Positions 1 through 7,169 are shown, counted from the stretch's first letter. The stretch is 22,201 bases of DNA from Methanobacterium sp. Maddingley MBC34 (GCA_000309865.1 AMGN01000044.1:1-22201); one strand, 5' to 3'. Program-made: numbers and translations. Notes: generated by a model not told the origin, from the sequence alone.

Positions 1-308
1 GTTTGTGATGGGAAACCACGCTGACATGCTTCTGAATCCCAGTCTGGAGTGATTGCTGGTACAATTACTTTGTCACCAACTTTGAAGTCTTGGACTTCAC
101 TACCTACTTCATCTATTATACCTACAGCTTCGTGTCCTAAAATCATGTTGTGTCGTTCACCTATTGCTCCTTCCCAAACGGTGTGCACATCAGATGTACA
201 TGGTGCTAATGCTGTTGGTCTTACAATGGCATCTCTTGGCCCACATTTTGGCCTTTCTTTTTCTATCCATCCTACTTCGCCAATTTTTAACATTGCATAT
301 CCTTTCAT
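1..308 (-). CDS. NADP-dependent secondary-alcohol dehydrogenase, N-terminal part (gene continues past the left edge)
   Basis: Zinc-containing medium-chain alcohol dehydrogenase. The 102 visible codons start MKGYAMLKIGEVGWIEKE and closely follow the start of the Thermoanaerobacter secondary-alcohol dehydrogenase as I remember it. The catalytic zinc ligand Cys37 is in the APCTSD context, and His59-Glu60 in LGHEAVG. The enzyme family oxidises alcohols such as 2-propanol to ketones with NADP; the NADP-binding half lies outside the window. The start is the ATG at 308, with a GAGGG ribosome binding site upstream. Its promoter carries the shared operator module (TATA at 363-370, palindromes at 371-392 and 412-433). 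It is a paralogue of the complete gene at 2558-3637 and seems closer to bacterial secondary-alcohol enzymes than that gene is. The family is sure; the substrate is inferred. Confidence 0.9.
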   Translation of the reverse strand, partial: MKGYAMLKIGEVGWIEKERPKCGPRDAIVRPTALAPCTSDVHTVWEGAIGERHNMILGHEAVGIIDEVGSEVQDFKVGDKVIVPAITPDWDSEACQRGFPSQ

Positions 309-362
309 TTTTGTCCCTCGTTAAAATTTTTGCACGTGCTACAATTGACATAATTGATCATC

Positions 363-433
363 ATATATAAACATACCGAATAGTCTGTTTGCAATGATTA
401 ATAATTAGTATTCATAGAGAATATTCTCTTTTT
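363..433 (-). promoter_or_regulatory. Promoter with double operator, copy 1 (alcohol dehydrogenase at 308)
   Basis: Read on the minus strand, a TTTATATA box (363-370) is directly preceded by a 22-bp imperfect palindrome at 371-392, with half-sites ACATAsCGA and TCkGTTTGy around a 4-bp centre (given in plus orientation). A second, related palindrome at 412-433 contains the perfect AGAGAATATTCTCT core (416-429). The centres of the two are exactly 41 bp apart. The AT-rich stretch between them (AATGATTAATAATT) is also conserved in the other copies. The position on the BRE/TATA side suggests a site where a regulator competes with, or recruits, TBP/TFB. Confidence 0.75.
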
Positions 434-566
434 TTTAATTAAAAAAAGAACGTTTTGAACTTAATTTTGAAGATAAGTTCGTTATGTAGTATTATTTTTT
501 TAAAAAATAGTGAATTATTCTATATAATTATTAAAACATTTTATAAATCTTTTTTATGATTTTTTG

Positions 567-669
567 AAGATTAATTAGTGGTAGAAATAAAAAATATTTC
601 GATTATGGTAAATTAATCAAAATTCAGCCGGTTAAAACCGTGAAATTATTTCATAGAGCCACTAATCTT
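567..669. repeat. Imperfect inverted repeat with inner hairpins in the 309-771 gap
   Basis: AAGATTAATTAGTGG at 567-581 is matched by the complement of CCACTAATCTT at 659-669, with a 4-bp ATTA insertion in the left arm. Inside lie a small palindrome CGGTTAAAACCG (629-640) and TGAAATTATTTCA (641-653). It lies downstream of the YaaH-family gene and upstream of the alcohol dehydrogenase promoter. It could be a terminator structure or a relic of a small mobile element. I see no gene in 309-771 beyond this element and the promoter. Confidence 0.4.
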
Positions 670-771
670 TAAAAAAAAATAGATGAATCAAAACAAATTT
701 TTCCGAATCATCATGTTTACAAATTTATTTTTTGAGGCGATGAGTAACATGAAATTTAGTAGAATACCATG

Positions 772-855
772 TTGGTAACATTACTTCTCAAGTTGGTAAC
801 ATTACTTTTCAGGTTGGTAACATTGCTTTTCAGGTTGGTAACATTGCTTTTCCGT
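772..855. repeat. Four tandem 21-bp repeats overlapping the 3' end of the YaaH-family gene
   Basis: Units lie at 772-792, 793-813, 814-834 and 835-855 and differ at only a few positions. On the minus strand each unit is seven codons, K-A(or V)-M-L-P-T plus a last codon that is TGA in the first three units read and TGG in the fourth. The repeat is thus a copy of the last codons of the gene together with its stop codon, in phase. Confidence 0.9.
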
Positions 856-1429
856 AGATTTCATTTGCAACTTCTGCTAATCCCACGTACATTGCTAATA
901 ACCCAACAATTATCCCCAAGTAGCCGCCGATTATATTTAGACTGCCGCTTCCAGTTAGTGCACCTGCTCCCAATATGAAGAACAGTAATGTTATCAATAA
1001 GAATATTGCCTGTAATCCACGACTAATTTTTAGTGTTATTATAAACATTACTGCACCCCAAATACCCCACATAAACAAATATGCTGCGAGTGATACGGGA
1101 TTAGCGGCAGGTGCCAGATTTAATTGTGGTAATATAGATAATATCGCAAATGAGAACCAGAATCCTCCAAAAGCACCAAATGCGAGTGTGGCAAAAGTAT
1201 TTCCATTACTGTTTTCCATTACGCCAACAATTAGGCATCCAGTTCCACCAAAAGCCAGTGTCATAGCTAATATCATACTATTTACCGGGAAAAATCCAGT
1301 ATAAGTGAAACTCAGTAGAACTAAGGTTAATCCAGTGGCAACCAAGCCTAATGGAGCTGGATTTGATGGAGTATGTTCCAAAAGCTTTTTTCCATCTATG
1401 GTTATTGTTGCAGTTTCTTCTCCACTCAT
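830..1429 (-). CDS. GPR1/FUN34/YaaH (SatP) family acetate/small-molecule transporter
   Basis: A 199-aa hydrophobic protein with about six predicted transmembrane segments and the family signature NPAPLGL near residue 25, followed by the first helix. Family members (AceP/SatP, Ady2) move acetate or other short monocarboxylates, sometimes ammonium, across the cytoplasmic membrane. The ATG at 1429 follows a GGGGG ribosome binding site, and a TATA-like TTTATAC lies about 95 bp upstream (near 1527). The nearest operator-type promoter (1866) is over 400 bp away, so regulation with the alcohol genes is uncertain. The neighbourhood fits uptake or release of acetate or a similar metabolite during alcohol oxidation. 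The 3' end is unusual: the final codons and stop are tandemly repeated. Confidence 0.85.
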   Translation of the reverse strand: MSGEETATITIDGKKLLEHTPSNPAPLGLVATGLTLVLLSFTYTGFFPVNSMILAMTLAFGGTGCLIVGVMENSNGNTFATLAFGAFGGFWFSFAILSILPQLNLAPAANPVSLAAYLFMWGIWGAVMFIITLKISRGLQAIFLLITLLFFILGAGALTGSGSLNIIGGYLGIIVGLLAMYVGLAEVANEIYGKAMLPT

Positions 1430-1740
1430 TTTATAGCCCCCTTATTTGATAATTTGTACTAATTTCATCAATTAAATAATCTAACGTATTTTGAAAGGAT
1501 TTAGTTATCCCATTTACCTCAAAAAAGTATAAATATCCGCTTTTTTTACTCAAATTTATCACCTATCCTTTAATTCCTTTTAAATTCTTAATTTATCACC
1601 TGATTTAAAATTTTTAAGAGATTTTTCAACGTACATGTCTCACTTTTCATGTTCCAATCATTTACTAAAACGGCTGTTTTTGATTCTTATGATATGGACC
1701 CAAAAATAGAAAATTTTATAATTATTAGTTTATAAATAAT
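1430..1740. other. Gap between the YaaH-family gene and the alcohol dehydrogenase relic
   Basis: AT-rich DNA that holds the probable YaaH-family promoter (TATA near 1527, minus strand). I found no credible small reading frame and no strong hairpin here. Confidence 0.5.
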
Positions 1741-1818
1741 ATCTCTTGGGCCACAGCTGGTTTTTCTTTTTTTATCCACCTATTTTCACTATTTTTAACA
1801 TTTCTAGTCCGTTTTCAC
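1741..1818 (-). pseudogene. Decayed 5' fragment of a third alcohol dehydrogenase gene
   Basis: Read on the minus strand from 1818, this stretch matches the first ~80 bases of the alcohol dehydrogenase at 308: GTGAAA for ATGAAA, then shared runs such as AATGTTAAAAAT, GGTGGATA, AAAAAGAAA, and GGCCCAAGAGAT against GGGCCAAGAGAT. It has in-frame stops, small indels and no start ATG, and the similarity ends abruptly at 1741. Upstream it keeps an intact-looking copy of the operator promoter (1866-1935). It is a relic of a tandem duplication, not a working gene. Confidence 0.75.
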
Positions 1819-1865
1819 CTCATTGAATTCTAACTTAATGGTATTGGTCTGTAGTGAAGTTCTGC

Positions 1866-1935
1866 TATATAAACATACCGAACATTCTGTTTGCAATGAT
1901 TAATAATTGATATTCATAGAGAACATTCTCTACTT
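1866..1935 (-). promoter_or_regulatory. Promoter with double operator, copy 2 (in front of the alcohol dehydrogenase relic)
   Basis: TATATAAA at 1866-1873 (minus-strand TTTATATA), first palindrome at 1873-1894 and second at 1914-1935 (core AGAGAACATTCTCT at 1918-1931). The centres are 41 bp apart, as in copies 1 and 3. Similarity to the copy-1 region goes on for about 70 bp beyond the second site (AACrTTTTGAACTT and following). No intact gene follows within 400 bp, so it is either an orphan promoter or makes a long leader into the YaaH-family gene. Confidence 0.7.
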
Positions 1936-2160
1936 AAAGGTAAAAAAAATAACATTTTGAACTTTATTTTGAACATAAAATTTAATTAGTAGTTTTATAT
2001 TAATTTTAATGTATGTAATTAGCCATATCATATTTAAACAGGCAGATATATATTTTATACCAGTTTAACGTGATTTTGTGGCCAATTAAAAAAATATAGA
2101 ACTATTTTTGTAGTGAAATTCAAAAAAACTATTATTCCTTCTATTCAACTCAAAAAATGA

Positions 2161-2457
2161 TTAAAAAAATTTTTTATCAACCGAATAAATACCAATATCC
2201 AATTCTTCAACTATAATATCTTCAATAGCCACACCAAATACATTGAAATGTTCAGTTTGCAGATTTACTTCCAAAACCTCTGTATTTTTCCAATGATCCA
2301 TCATCAATAGAAAATCTTTATTTTCTGTGCTTGTATATACATGATAACTGACGCAACCGGGTTTTAAACGAGCATATTCAATCAGATATTGTGATTTTTC
2401 AATAATTATATCATTCTGACCAGGTTTAGCTGTAATGGTCTCCGTTATCATGATCAT
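2161..2457 (-). CDS. Antibiotic biosynthesis monooxygenase (ABM/YgiN-like) domain protein
   Basis: About 98 aa forming a single ferredoxin-like ABM domain: ITETITAKPGQ at the N-terminus, then the typical middle with KPGCVSYHVY, and MMDHWKNTEVLEVNLQTEHF, which matches the family's W-x-(6)-L-x-x-H pattern. Family members are small dimeric cytosolic proteins. Some act on quinols or reactive carbonyls without a cofactor, but many have no known substrate. The start is ambiguous: a GTG at 2463 lies inside the AGGTG ribosome binding site, so ATG 2457 or 2451 is more likely. It follows the complete alcohol dehydrogenase on the same strand by about 100 bp and may be co-transcribed with it. Confidence 0.75.
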   Translation of the reverse strand: MIMITETITAKPGQNDIIIEKSQYLIEYARLKPGCVSYHVYTSTENKDFLLMMDHWKNTEVLEVNLQTEHFNVFGVAIEDIIVEELDIGIYSVDKKFF

Positions 2458-2557
2458 ACACACCTACTTTTCTCATATAAAAAAAAATAATCAAATTTTA
2501 TCTCCAAAAATAAAAAAAAGGATATAAATGAATTAAATGCACTAATCTACAATCTTA

Positions 2558-3637
2558 TTAATCTATTGTAACCATTGGTTTGATTAGATCTCTAGGTTTG
2601 TCTTTCATGAGGTAGAGAGCATCTTCAACTTTTTCCAGTCCTTTGAATCTGTGGGTAATAAGTAAACCTGGGTCAAAGCGTCCTGCTTCTACAACATTCG
2701 CTAGTTGTTCCATTCGAACTCGTCCACCAGGACATAGACCACCAGTGATGGTTTTGTGAGCCATACCTGCTCCCCATGCATCACGTGGAATTGGTAAGAT
2801 GTCTCCAGCACTTTTGTAATTTTGTGTACCGAAGTAGTTTATGTTGGAAATTGTTGATCCTGGTTTGGCCATTTGAATTCCCTGTGCAAAAGTTTCAGCG
2901 TTACCTCCAGCTACAACCACCGCATCAGCACCTTTTCCATCAGTTGCTTCTAATACTTGTTCTACAATGTCACCGTTTTTGTAGTTAATTATGTCAGTGG
3001 CTCCGTACGTTTTAGCTAAGTTAGCACAATCCGGACGACTTCCCACAGCGAAAAGTCTTCCGGCACCTCTTAAAGCTGCACCAGCTACAGCATTTAGACC
3101 GACAGGTCCAATTCCTATGACAACAACGTCATCCCCAATTTGGATATTGGCATTTTCAGCACCACTGAATCCTGTGGTGACCATATCGGTTAGCATAAGT
3201 GCTGCTTCATCAGACATGCCATCTGGCTGAATAGCTAGGTTTGCATCAGCATCGTTAACCATGAAGTATTCAGACATGGACCCATCTCTTATAAAGGTGA
3301 ATTGATATCCTCCTAACAGACAATCAGCATGCTGGTGGAAACCGCACTGTGATGCTTTAGCACTCCAGTTAGGTGTAATTGCAGGTACTATTACTTTATC
3401 ACCAGGTTTGAAGTCTGTAACTTCACTTCCAACTTCATCAACGATTCCTATTGCTTCGTGACCTAAAATACGAATGTCACCACCAAGATCTAAACCACCT
3501 TCCCATACAGTGTGAATATCTGAACTGCAAGGTGCAAGAGCTGTTGGCTTTATTATAGCATCCCTAGGTCCAGCTTTTGGTTTTTCCTTTTCAATCCATT
3601 CTATTTTATTGGGTGCAGTCATTGCTAATCCTTTCAT
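2558..3637 (-). CDS. adh: NADP-dependent secondary-alcohol dehydrogenase (zinc, medium-chain)
   Basis: A complete 359-aa enzyme of the Thermoanaerobacter/Clostridium secondary-alcohol dehydrogenase group. The zinc ligands fit Cys37, His60 and Asp151 (LTDMVTTGF). The Rossmann loop GIGPVG is at 175-180. GSRP at 199-202 and Tyr219 correspond to the residues that bind the NADP 2'-phosphate in that group. The family reversibly oxidises secondary alcohols to ketones in the cytosol. In methanogens the NADPH made can reduce F420 through the enzyme encoded at 8979. A strong GGAGATGAT ribosome binding site precedes ATG 3637. The promoter carries operator copy 3. Compared with the paralogue at 308 it has one extra residue before the His ligand and a Cys/His-rich loop (QCGFHQHADC, 97-106). 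Confidence 0.93.
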   Translation of the reverse strand: MKGLAMTAPNKIEWIEKEKPKAGPRDAIIKPTALAPCSSDIHTVWEGGLDLGGDIRILGHEAIGIVDEVGSEVTDFKPGDKVIVPAITPNWSAKASQCGFHQHADCLLGGYQFTFIRDGSMSEYFMVNDADANLAIQPDGMSDEAALMLTDMVTTGFSGAENANIQIGDDVVVIGIGPVGLNAVAGAALRGAGRLFAVGSRPDCANLAKTYGATDIINYKNGDIVEQVLEATDGKGADAVVVAGGNAETFAQGIQMAKPGSTISNINYFGTQNYKSAGDILPIPRDAWGAGMAHKTITGGLCPGGRVRMEQLANVVEAGRFDPGLLITHRFKGLEKVEDALYLMKDKPRDLIKPMVTID

Positions 3638-3734
3638 TTTATCATCTCCATTTTAGTATTCCGAATATTTTCCCGCGGTAACAATAGAATATCCAGACAT
3701 CTACTCGAGGTGATTTCTTATAATCATGTTATCA

Positions 3735-3804
3735 CATATAAACATAGCGATTGTTCGGTTTGTAATTATTAATAATGTAAATTTATAGCGATTGTTCTCT
3801 TTGC
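3735..3804 (-). promoter_or_regulatory. Promoter with double operator, copy 3 (alcohol dehydrogenase at 3637)
   Basis: TTTATATG box on the minus strand (3735-3742), first palindrome at 3742-3763 (the most symmetrical copy: CGA and TCG with ACA/TGT ends) and a second at 3783-3804. The centres are 41 bp apart. The two sites agree at 17 of 22 positions, including the same central ATAGCGATTGTTC. TATA and operator lie about 100 bp upstream of the start codon. Confidence 0.75.
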
Positions 3805-3892
3805 CATATATGAAAAAACGATAAATCATAATTATATGCCAAAATAACCCGTTAAAATAATTTTTTTAACCGTAAATATGCCAATAATTCGT

Positions 3893-3944
3893 TTAAAATA
3901 AAAAATAAAAAATAAAAAAGTTCAGATCATTTTTAAAATGATCT
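3893..3944 (-). terminator. Terminator hairpin overlapping the flpD stop codon
   Basis: A perfect inverted repeat at 3924-3944 (10-bp arms AGATCATTTT/AAAATGATCT around one base) is followed on the minus strand by several runs of T (about 3919 down to 3893). The TAA stop of flpD lies in the middle of the hairpin. It separates flpCBD from the operator promoter of the next gene. Confidence 0.7.
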
Positions 3945-4343
3945 TTGAACGGAACCATGCTTCTTTATGGTGTTATAGAATTCTTTCATGGTTTTCTGGA
4001 ATTTTTCACCCTCAGATGCGGAAATCCACTCAAATCTGAACCTTTCTTCGTCAATTCCAAACTCAGGGAGGAGATCTTCAACAAAATTAGCTCTCCTTCG
4101 CCACTTATAATTCCCGGCATCATAGTGACAGTCTCCAAGGTGGCATCCTCCAACGAAAACACCATCAGCTCCTTCTTTAAACGCTTTAAGTACCATTGAG
4201 GGATTTATTCTTCCAGAACACATAACGCGAATAATTCTAACTCCCGGGGGGTACTGCATCCTGGAAGTTCCGGCAGTATCTGCTCCCCCATAACAACACC
4301 AGTTACAACAAAATCCAACTATTTTAAGCTCATTTTCAGACAT
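3933..4343 (-). CDS. flpD: MvhD/FlpD-type [2Fe-2S] electron-transfer subunit
   Basis: A 136-aa protein of the MvhD family, the small iron-sulfur subunit that passes electrons from a hydrogenase or formate dehydrogenase to HdrA of heterodisulfide reductase. The family cysteines are present: FCCNWCCYGGAD near residues 11-22, VMCSGR near 40, and GGCHLGDCHY near 66-75. Length is normal (about 140 aa). A GGTGATAAA ribosome binding site precedes the ATG, 40 nt after flpB. The order FdhA-like, FdhB-like, MvhD-like matches the C-B-D part of the flpECBDA operon of Methanothermobacter, as I recall it. Cytosolic; partner HdrA is inferred from the family and is not encoded in the window. Confidence 0.88.
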   Translation of the reverse strand: MSENELKIVGFCCNWCCYGGADTAGTSRMQYPPGVRIIRVMCSGRINPSMVLKAFKEGADGVFVGGCHLGDCHYDAGNYKWRRRANFVEDLLPEFGIDEERFRFEWISASEGEKFQKTMKEFYNTIKKHGSVQRSF

Positions 4344-4383
4344 TTTATCACCTTACTATTTTAGTAAAACGATTATTCAGTAT

Positions 4384-5532
4384 CTATTCTTTCTCGGGAC
4401 TGTAAAGCGGCGGTAGTTCTTCACTCATGCCGGCTACAAATCCAGTTTGATCCCGGTATTTTTTCTGCATTCTATGGAAGATACGGGCCACTGGAATTTC
4501 CATGGGGCACACATCTTCGCATTGACCACAGTTAATACAGCTGTAACATACATGTGACAGTCTAACTCCCTGGAAGGTTAGTGGATCCGGAGGGGTGTCT
4601 CCTGAATCTTCATAGAACTCTTTTTCCAGTTCACACTCTCGGCAGTAGCATATGGGGCATGCATCTCTACAGGCATAACATTTGATGCACCGGTTCCAGT
4701 ACTCATCCCAGGCCTCCAGGGAGGGATAATTTTCTTCCAGATATTTATCCTGGAATTTCCGGGCCATTTTTATCATTACACCCTCCACTTTCTCCCGTAT
4801 AGCTACGGCTTTTTCTGATGGGGCTTTAACTTCTATGTATCTGTTCTGTTTTGCTTTTTCCACCAGTTCTTTTCCTTTGGGGGTTATTATTTCTATAAAT
4901 GTCCATCCGGGTTCAGTTCCCCAGTTTCCACAGGCAATATCTGCATTTCGGGGAACCATTTGTTCACATCTTTGACAGTTCACCCTCCTTCCATAGCCTT
5001 CATCTTCCAGATCATCAATTTTCAGATCTTTATGACTACCATCCTTAAGTTCAATGATGAATTTGCCCTTGTCAATCTCTTCCTTCACCACATCGGCTGG
5101 ATCGATTTCGTAAAATAGTTCTATCATTTTACGGGCGGTAATAGGCAATACTGTACCTCCACAGTTGAGACCTACCTTGTAAATCTTATCACCATTAATT
5201 TGATGCCTGTTTTCCAGCTCTTTGATAGCCATTGCATCACAGGGTTTTACAGCCACCGCCAAATTAATATCTTGTAAATGTTTACTTATTAGGTCCCCAA
5301 ACATGGTGGGTGCACAGTGTAAAGATCCACAGGTATCAGCTAAATCTTTGGAATCTTCAATTAAGTTTGGAATTCCATCATAGATATCTTCCCCATGGCT
5401 CAGGTTTAAAACTCCGTCAACCAGGTTGTTGTCAAGGAGGTATTGGAAAATAGAACTTACCGCACCTCCACATTCTCCTTTTTCCAGAGATTTTTCATCT
5501 TTTGCTCTGGCCAGTAAGTATTTAGGATCCAT
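4384..5532 (-). CDS. flpB: FdhB-like F420-reducing/oxidising iron-sulfur flavoprotein
   Basis: A 382-aa protein of the FrhB/FdhB family, which uses FAD to exchange electrons with coenzyme F420. Its N-terminal part has the family cysteines (CGSLHCAPTMFGD near 68-80, KPCDAMAIKELE near 97-107). Two ferredoxin-type 4Fe-4S motifs lie at Cys282/285/288/292 and Cys332/335/338/342, with extra cysteines at 295, 297, 300 and 329 that may bind more iron. Length fits FdhB. The start ATG follows GGTGATAAT and lies 4 nt after the flpC stop, so translation is probably coupled. As flpC lacks formate dehydrogenase active-site residues, this subunit is likely the entry or exit point for F420H2 electrons. Confidence 0.88.
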   Translation of the reverse strand: MDPKYLLARAKDEKSLEKGECGGAVSSIFQYLLDNNLVDGVLNLSHGEDIYDGIPNLIEDSKDLADTCGSLHCAPTMFGDLISKHLQDINLAVAVKPCDAMAIKELENRHQINGDKIYKVGLNCGGTVLPITARKMIELFYEIDPADVVKEEIDKGKFIIELKDGSHKDLKIDDLEDEGYGRRVNCQRCEQMVPRNADIACGNWGTEPGWTFIEIITPKGKELVEKAKQNRYIEVKAPSEKAVAIREKVEGVMIKMARKFQDKYLEENYPSLEAWDEYWNRCIKCYACRDACPICYCRECELEKEFYEDSGDTPPDPLTFQGVRLSHVCYSCINCGQCEDVCPMEIPVARIFHRMQKKYRDQTGFVAGMSEELPPLYSPEKE

Positions 5533-5536
5533 ATTA

Positions 5537-6646
5537 TCACCTTACAATTTTATTCAATTTTTCTGCAATTTTCTGGATGATAACTACATCATCTTGGGCG
5601 TCTCCTGCCACAGGAATTATTTGTTGGATTTTTTGAATGTTACCCGTGCTGTTGGTAAATGACCCGCTTTTTTCTGCCCAGCAGGCACCGGAAAGAACAA
5701 CATCAGATGATAAAGTTGTGTTGTTTATGGTGGGAGACTGTGTGATTAAAAAATCGAGGTTTTTAAAGGATTCCTCTGTGTAGGACACGGGATCATCTCC
5801 CACCACATACAACAATTTCACACTTTCAACGAGGACTTTCAAATCATCTGTATCTAAAGCAGGAAGAATGTTCATAGCCCCTCTGGAGTTACAATCATCC
5901 ATAACCGGGATTAGTTTAGAATTTGATTTTGAGGCAATTTGATAAAGATCATCCAATTCTTTTTTATGGTCTAACTTACCCACCACAATTGTAGAATGTT
6001 CATCCAGCTTACTTTGAATTTCAGGGTCCAGTTTATCCAGAAATTCCCTGATGGATTTAATCTGGACGTATTCATCTGCGTTTATACCGGTGGTGGTTTT
6101 CTCAGGAAAATCTGCAGCGATTATGAAAGCACCATTTTCTCGAGCCAGTATTATTCTTCGCCCCATCAATGGGTTGTCTTTCAAAATATCCCCTATTACC
6201 AGAATAAACTGGGAGTTTTCCAGATCCTCTAGAGTTCCAGTTTCAAAATCAAAGTTGGGAAAATTATGGTTATTGTAACCTATGTTTTCCACTTCCAGGG
6301 CATCAGCGAATTTCTTTAAAATTTCACATTCTTCATTGGTGCAGTTTCCAGATGCAATGATTCCAATTTCATCTCCTTTATAGGATCTTATTTTTTCAGC
6401 AGCCAGATTTAGAACTTCTTCCCAATCTGAATCCACCAAATTCCCTTTTCTTAGGAGGGGGGTTGTTAACCTGGTTTTTTCACCTAAAACTTTAAAAGAT
6501 TCCCGTCCCCGCAGACAGTTTTTCCCCTCATTCACCGGATGTCTCTTGTATGGGTAGGTTCCTACCACTTTCTGGTCTTTGTTTATGAGGTTTATTCCAC
6601 AACCTACACTGCAGGAAGGACAGATAGTATGGGTTAATTTCATCAT
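5537..6646 (-). CDS. flpC: Formate-dehydrogenase-alpha-like protein, truncated and without the active-site Cys/Sec
   Basis: A 369-aa molybdopterin-oxidoreductase-family protein. The N-terminal 4Fe-4S motif is complete (Cys9, Cys12, Cys16, Cys44; HTICPSCSVGCG, GKNCLRGRE). Catalytic FdhA proteins are nearly twice as long and carry a Cys or Sec next to His after the CTNEE segment. Here the CTNEE segment (102-106) is followed by NIGYNNHNFP (121-130), with no Cys there, and the C-terminal cofactor-binding domain is missing. It may be an electron-transfer scaffold rather than a formate enzyme. The start is set at ATG 6646, which follows AAGGTGA at 5-nt spacing; the ATG at 6664 would put this binding site inside the gene. 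Matches FlpC in order and type. Confidence 0.8.
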   Translation of the reverse strand: MMKLTHTICPSCSVGCGINLINKDQKVVGTYPYKRHPVNEGKNCLRGRESFKVLGEKTRLTTPLLRKGNLVDSDWEEVLNLAAEKIRSYKGDEIGIIASGNCTNEECEILKKFADALEVENIGYNNHNFPNFDFETGTLEDLENSQFILVIGDILKDNPLMGRRIILARENGAFIIAADFPEKTTTGINADEYVQIKSIREFLDKLDPEIQSKLDEHSTIVVGKLDHKKELDDLYQIASKSNSKLIPVMDDCNSRGAMNILPALDTDDLKVLVESVKLLYVVGDDPVSYTEESFKNLDFLITQSPTINNTTLSSDVVLSGACWAEKSGSFTNSTGNIQKIQQIIPVAGDAQDDVVIIQKIAEKLNKIVR

Positions 6647-6767
6647 TTTTTTCACCTTTACCATTCATTATTTGCAGTTTAATTATCTGGTTCGTATTTC
6701 TAATTCATATTTGAATTTAACATATTAATCGCCCTTATACCTGAATAAATTTGTTTTAATGGATAAT

Positions 6768-7169
6768 TTATGTTAAAAAAATCTCATTAAGATTTATTTC
6801 AGTATAATCCGCAATATTAGGGTTTGATTCCTTATTAATCTGGATTTTAGTGTCTTTAGTTTCATTTAATATATTTACCATGGTTTCCATGCTTTTGTTA
6901 AGGATTAAATGGGACAGTTCATCTGTTCTTTTTTCCAGATCTTCGTTTTGATCCTCACATTGGATTAATCCCTGAATGGCAAAATTAAGAGACATTTTAC
7001 CCACTGGAGATAAGGTGCATACATATTTCAAAGTTTTTCCATCTGTTTTTACATAATCAATACTCCAATTTGTGTCCCAATCCAGGCTACACTCCTTTAG
7101 ATTTTTCTCCGGGCGGATCATCTTAATTTTTTCCACATAAATACTCAAATTTATTTTATTCATTTCCAT
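6768..7169 (-). CDS. Protein of unknown function, 133 aa
   Basis: Not recognised with confidence. It starts at an ATG preceded by GGAGG, is soluble and acidic in the second half, and has a predicted beta-rich N-terminal part (about 1-70) followed by a helix near 78-105 (DELSHLILNKSMETMVNILNE). That arrangement, with a strand region and then a helix rich in hydrophobic residues, recalls small SecB-like archaeal proteins, but the likeness is weak. It is read in the same direction as flpCBD, 121 bp ahead of flpC, and is the first gene downstream of operator copy 4, though with a leader of about 300 nt. It may belong to the same transcription unit. Confidence 0.6.
   Translation of the reverse strand: MEMNKINLSIYVEKIKMIRPEKNLKECSLDWDTNWSIDYVKTDGKTLKYVCTLSPVGKMSLNFAIQGLIQCEDQNEDLEKRTDELSHLILNKSMETMVNILNETKDTKIQINKESNPNIADYTEINLNEIFLT

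Noticed and set aside
772..855. Possible CRISPR array from the regular repeats
   Set aside because: Units are 21 bp and directly abutting without spacers, and they copy the 3' end of a gene; no cas genes are present.
780..855. In-frame TGA codons as selenocysteine or read-through sites extending the YaaH-family protein
   Set aside because: The TGAs come from duplication of the terminal codons, and the extension is short and of random composition. No typical selenocysteine element was recognised.
4384..6646. A working formate dehydrogenase (FdhAB)
   Set aside because: The alpha-like protein has no active-site Cys/Sec and lacks its C-terminal half, and the third gene is MvhD-like, so the Flp label fits better.
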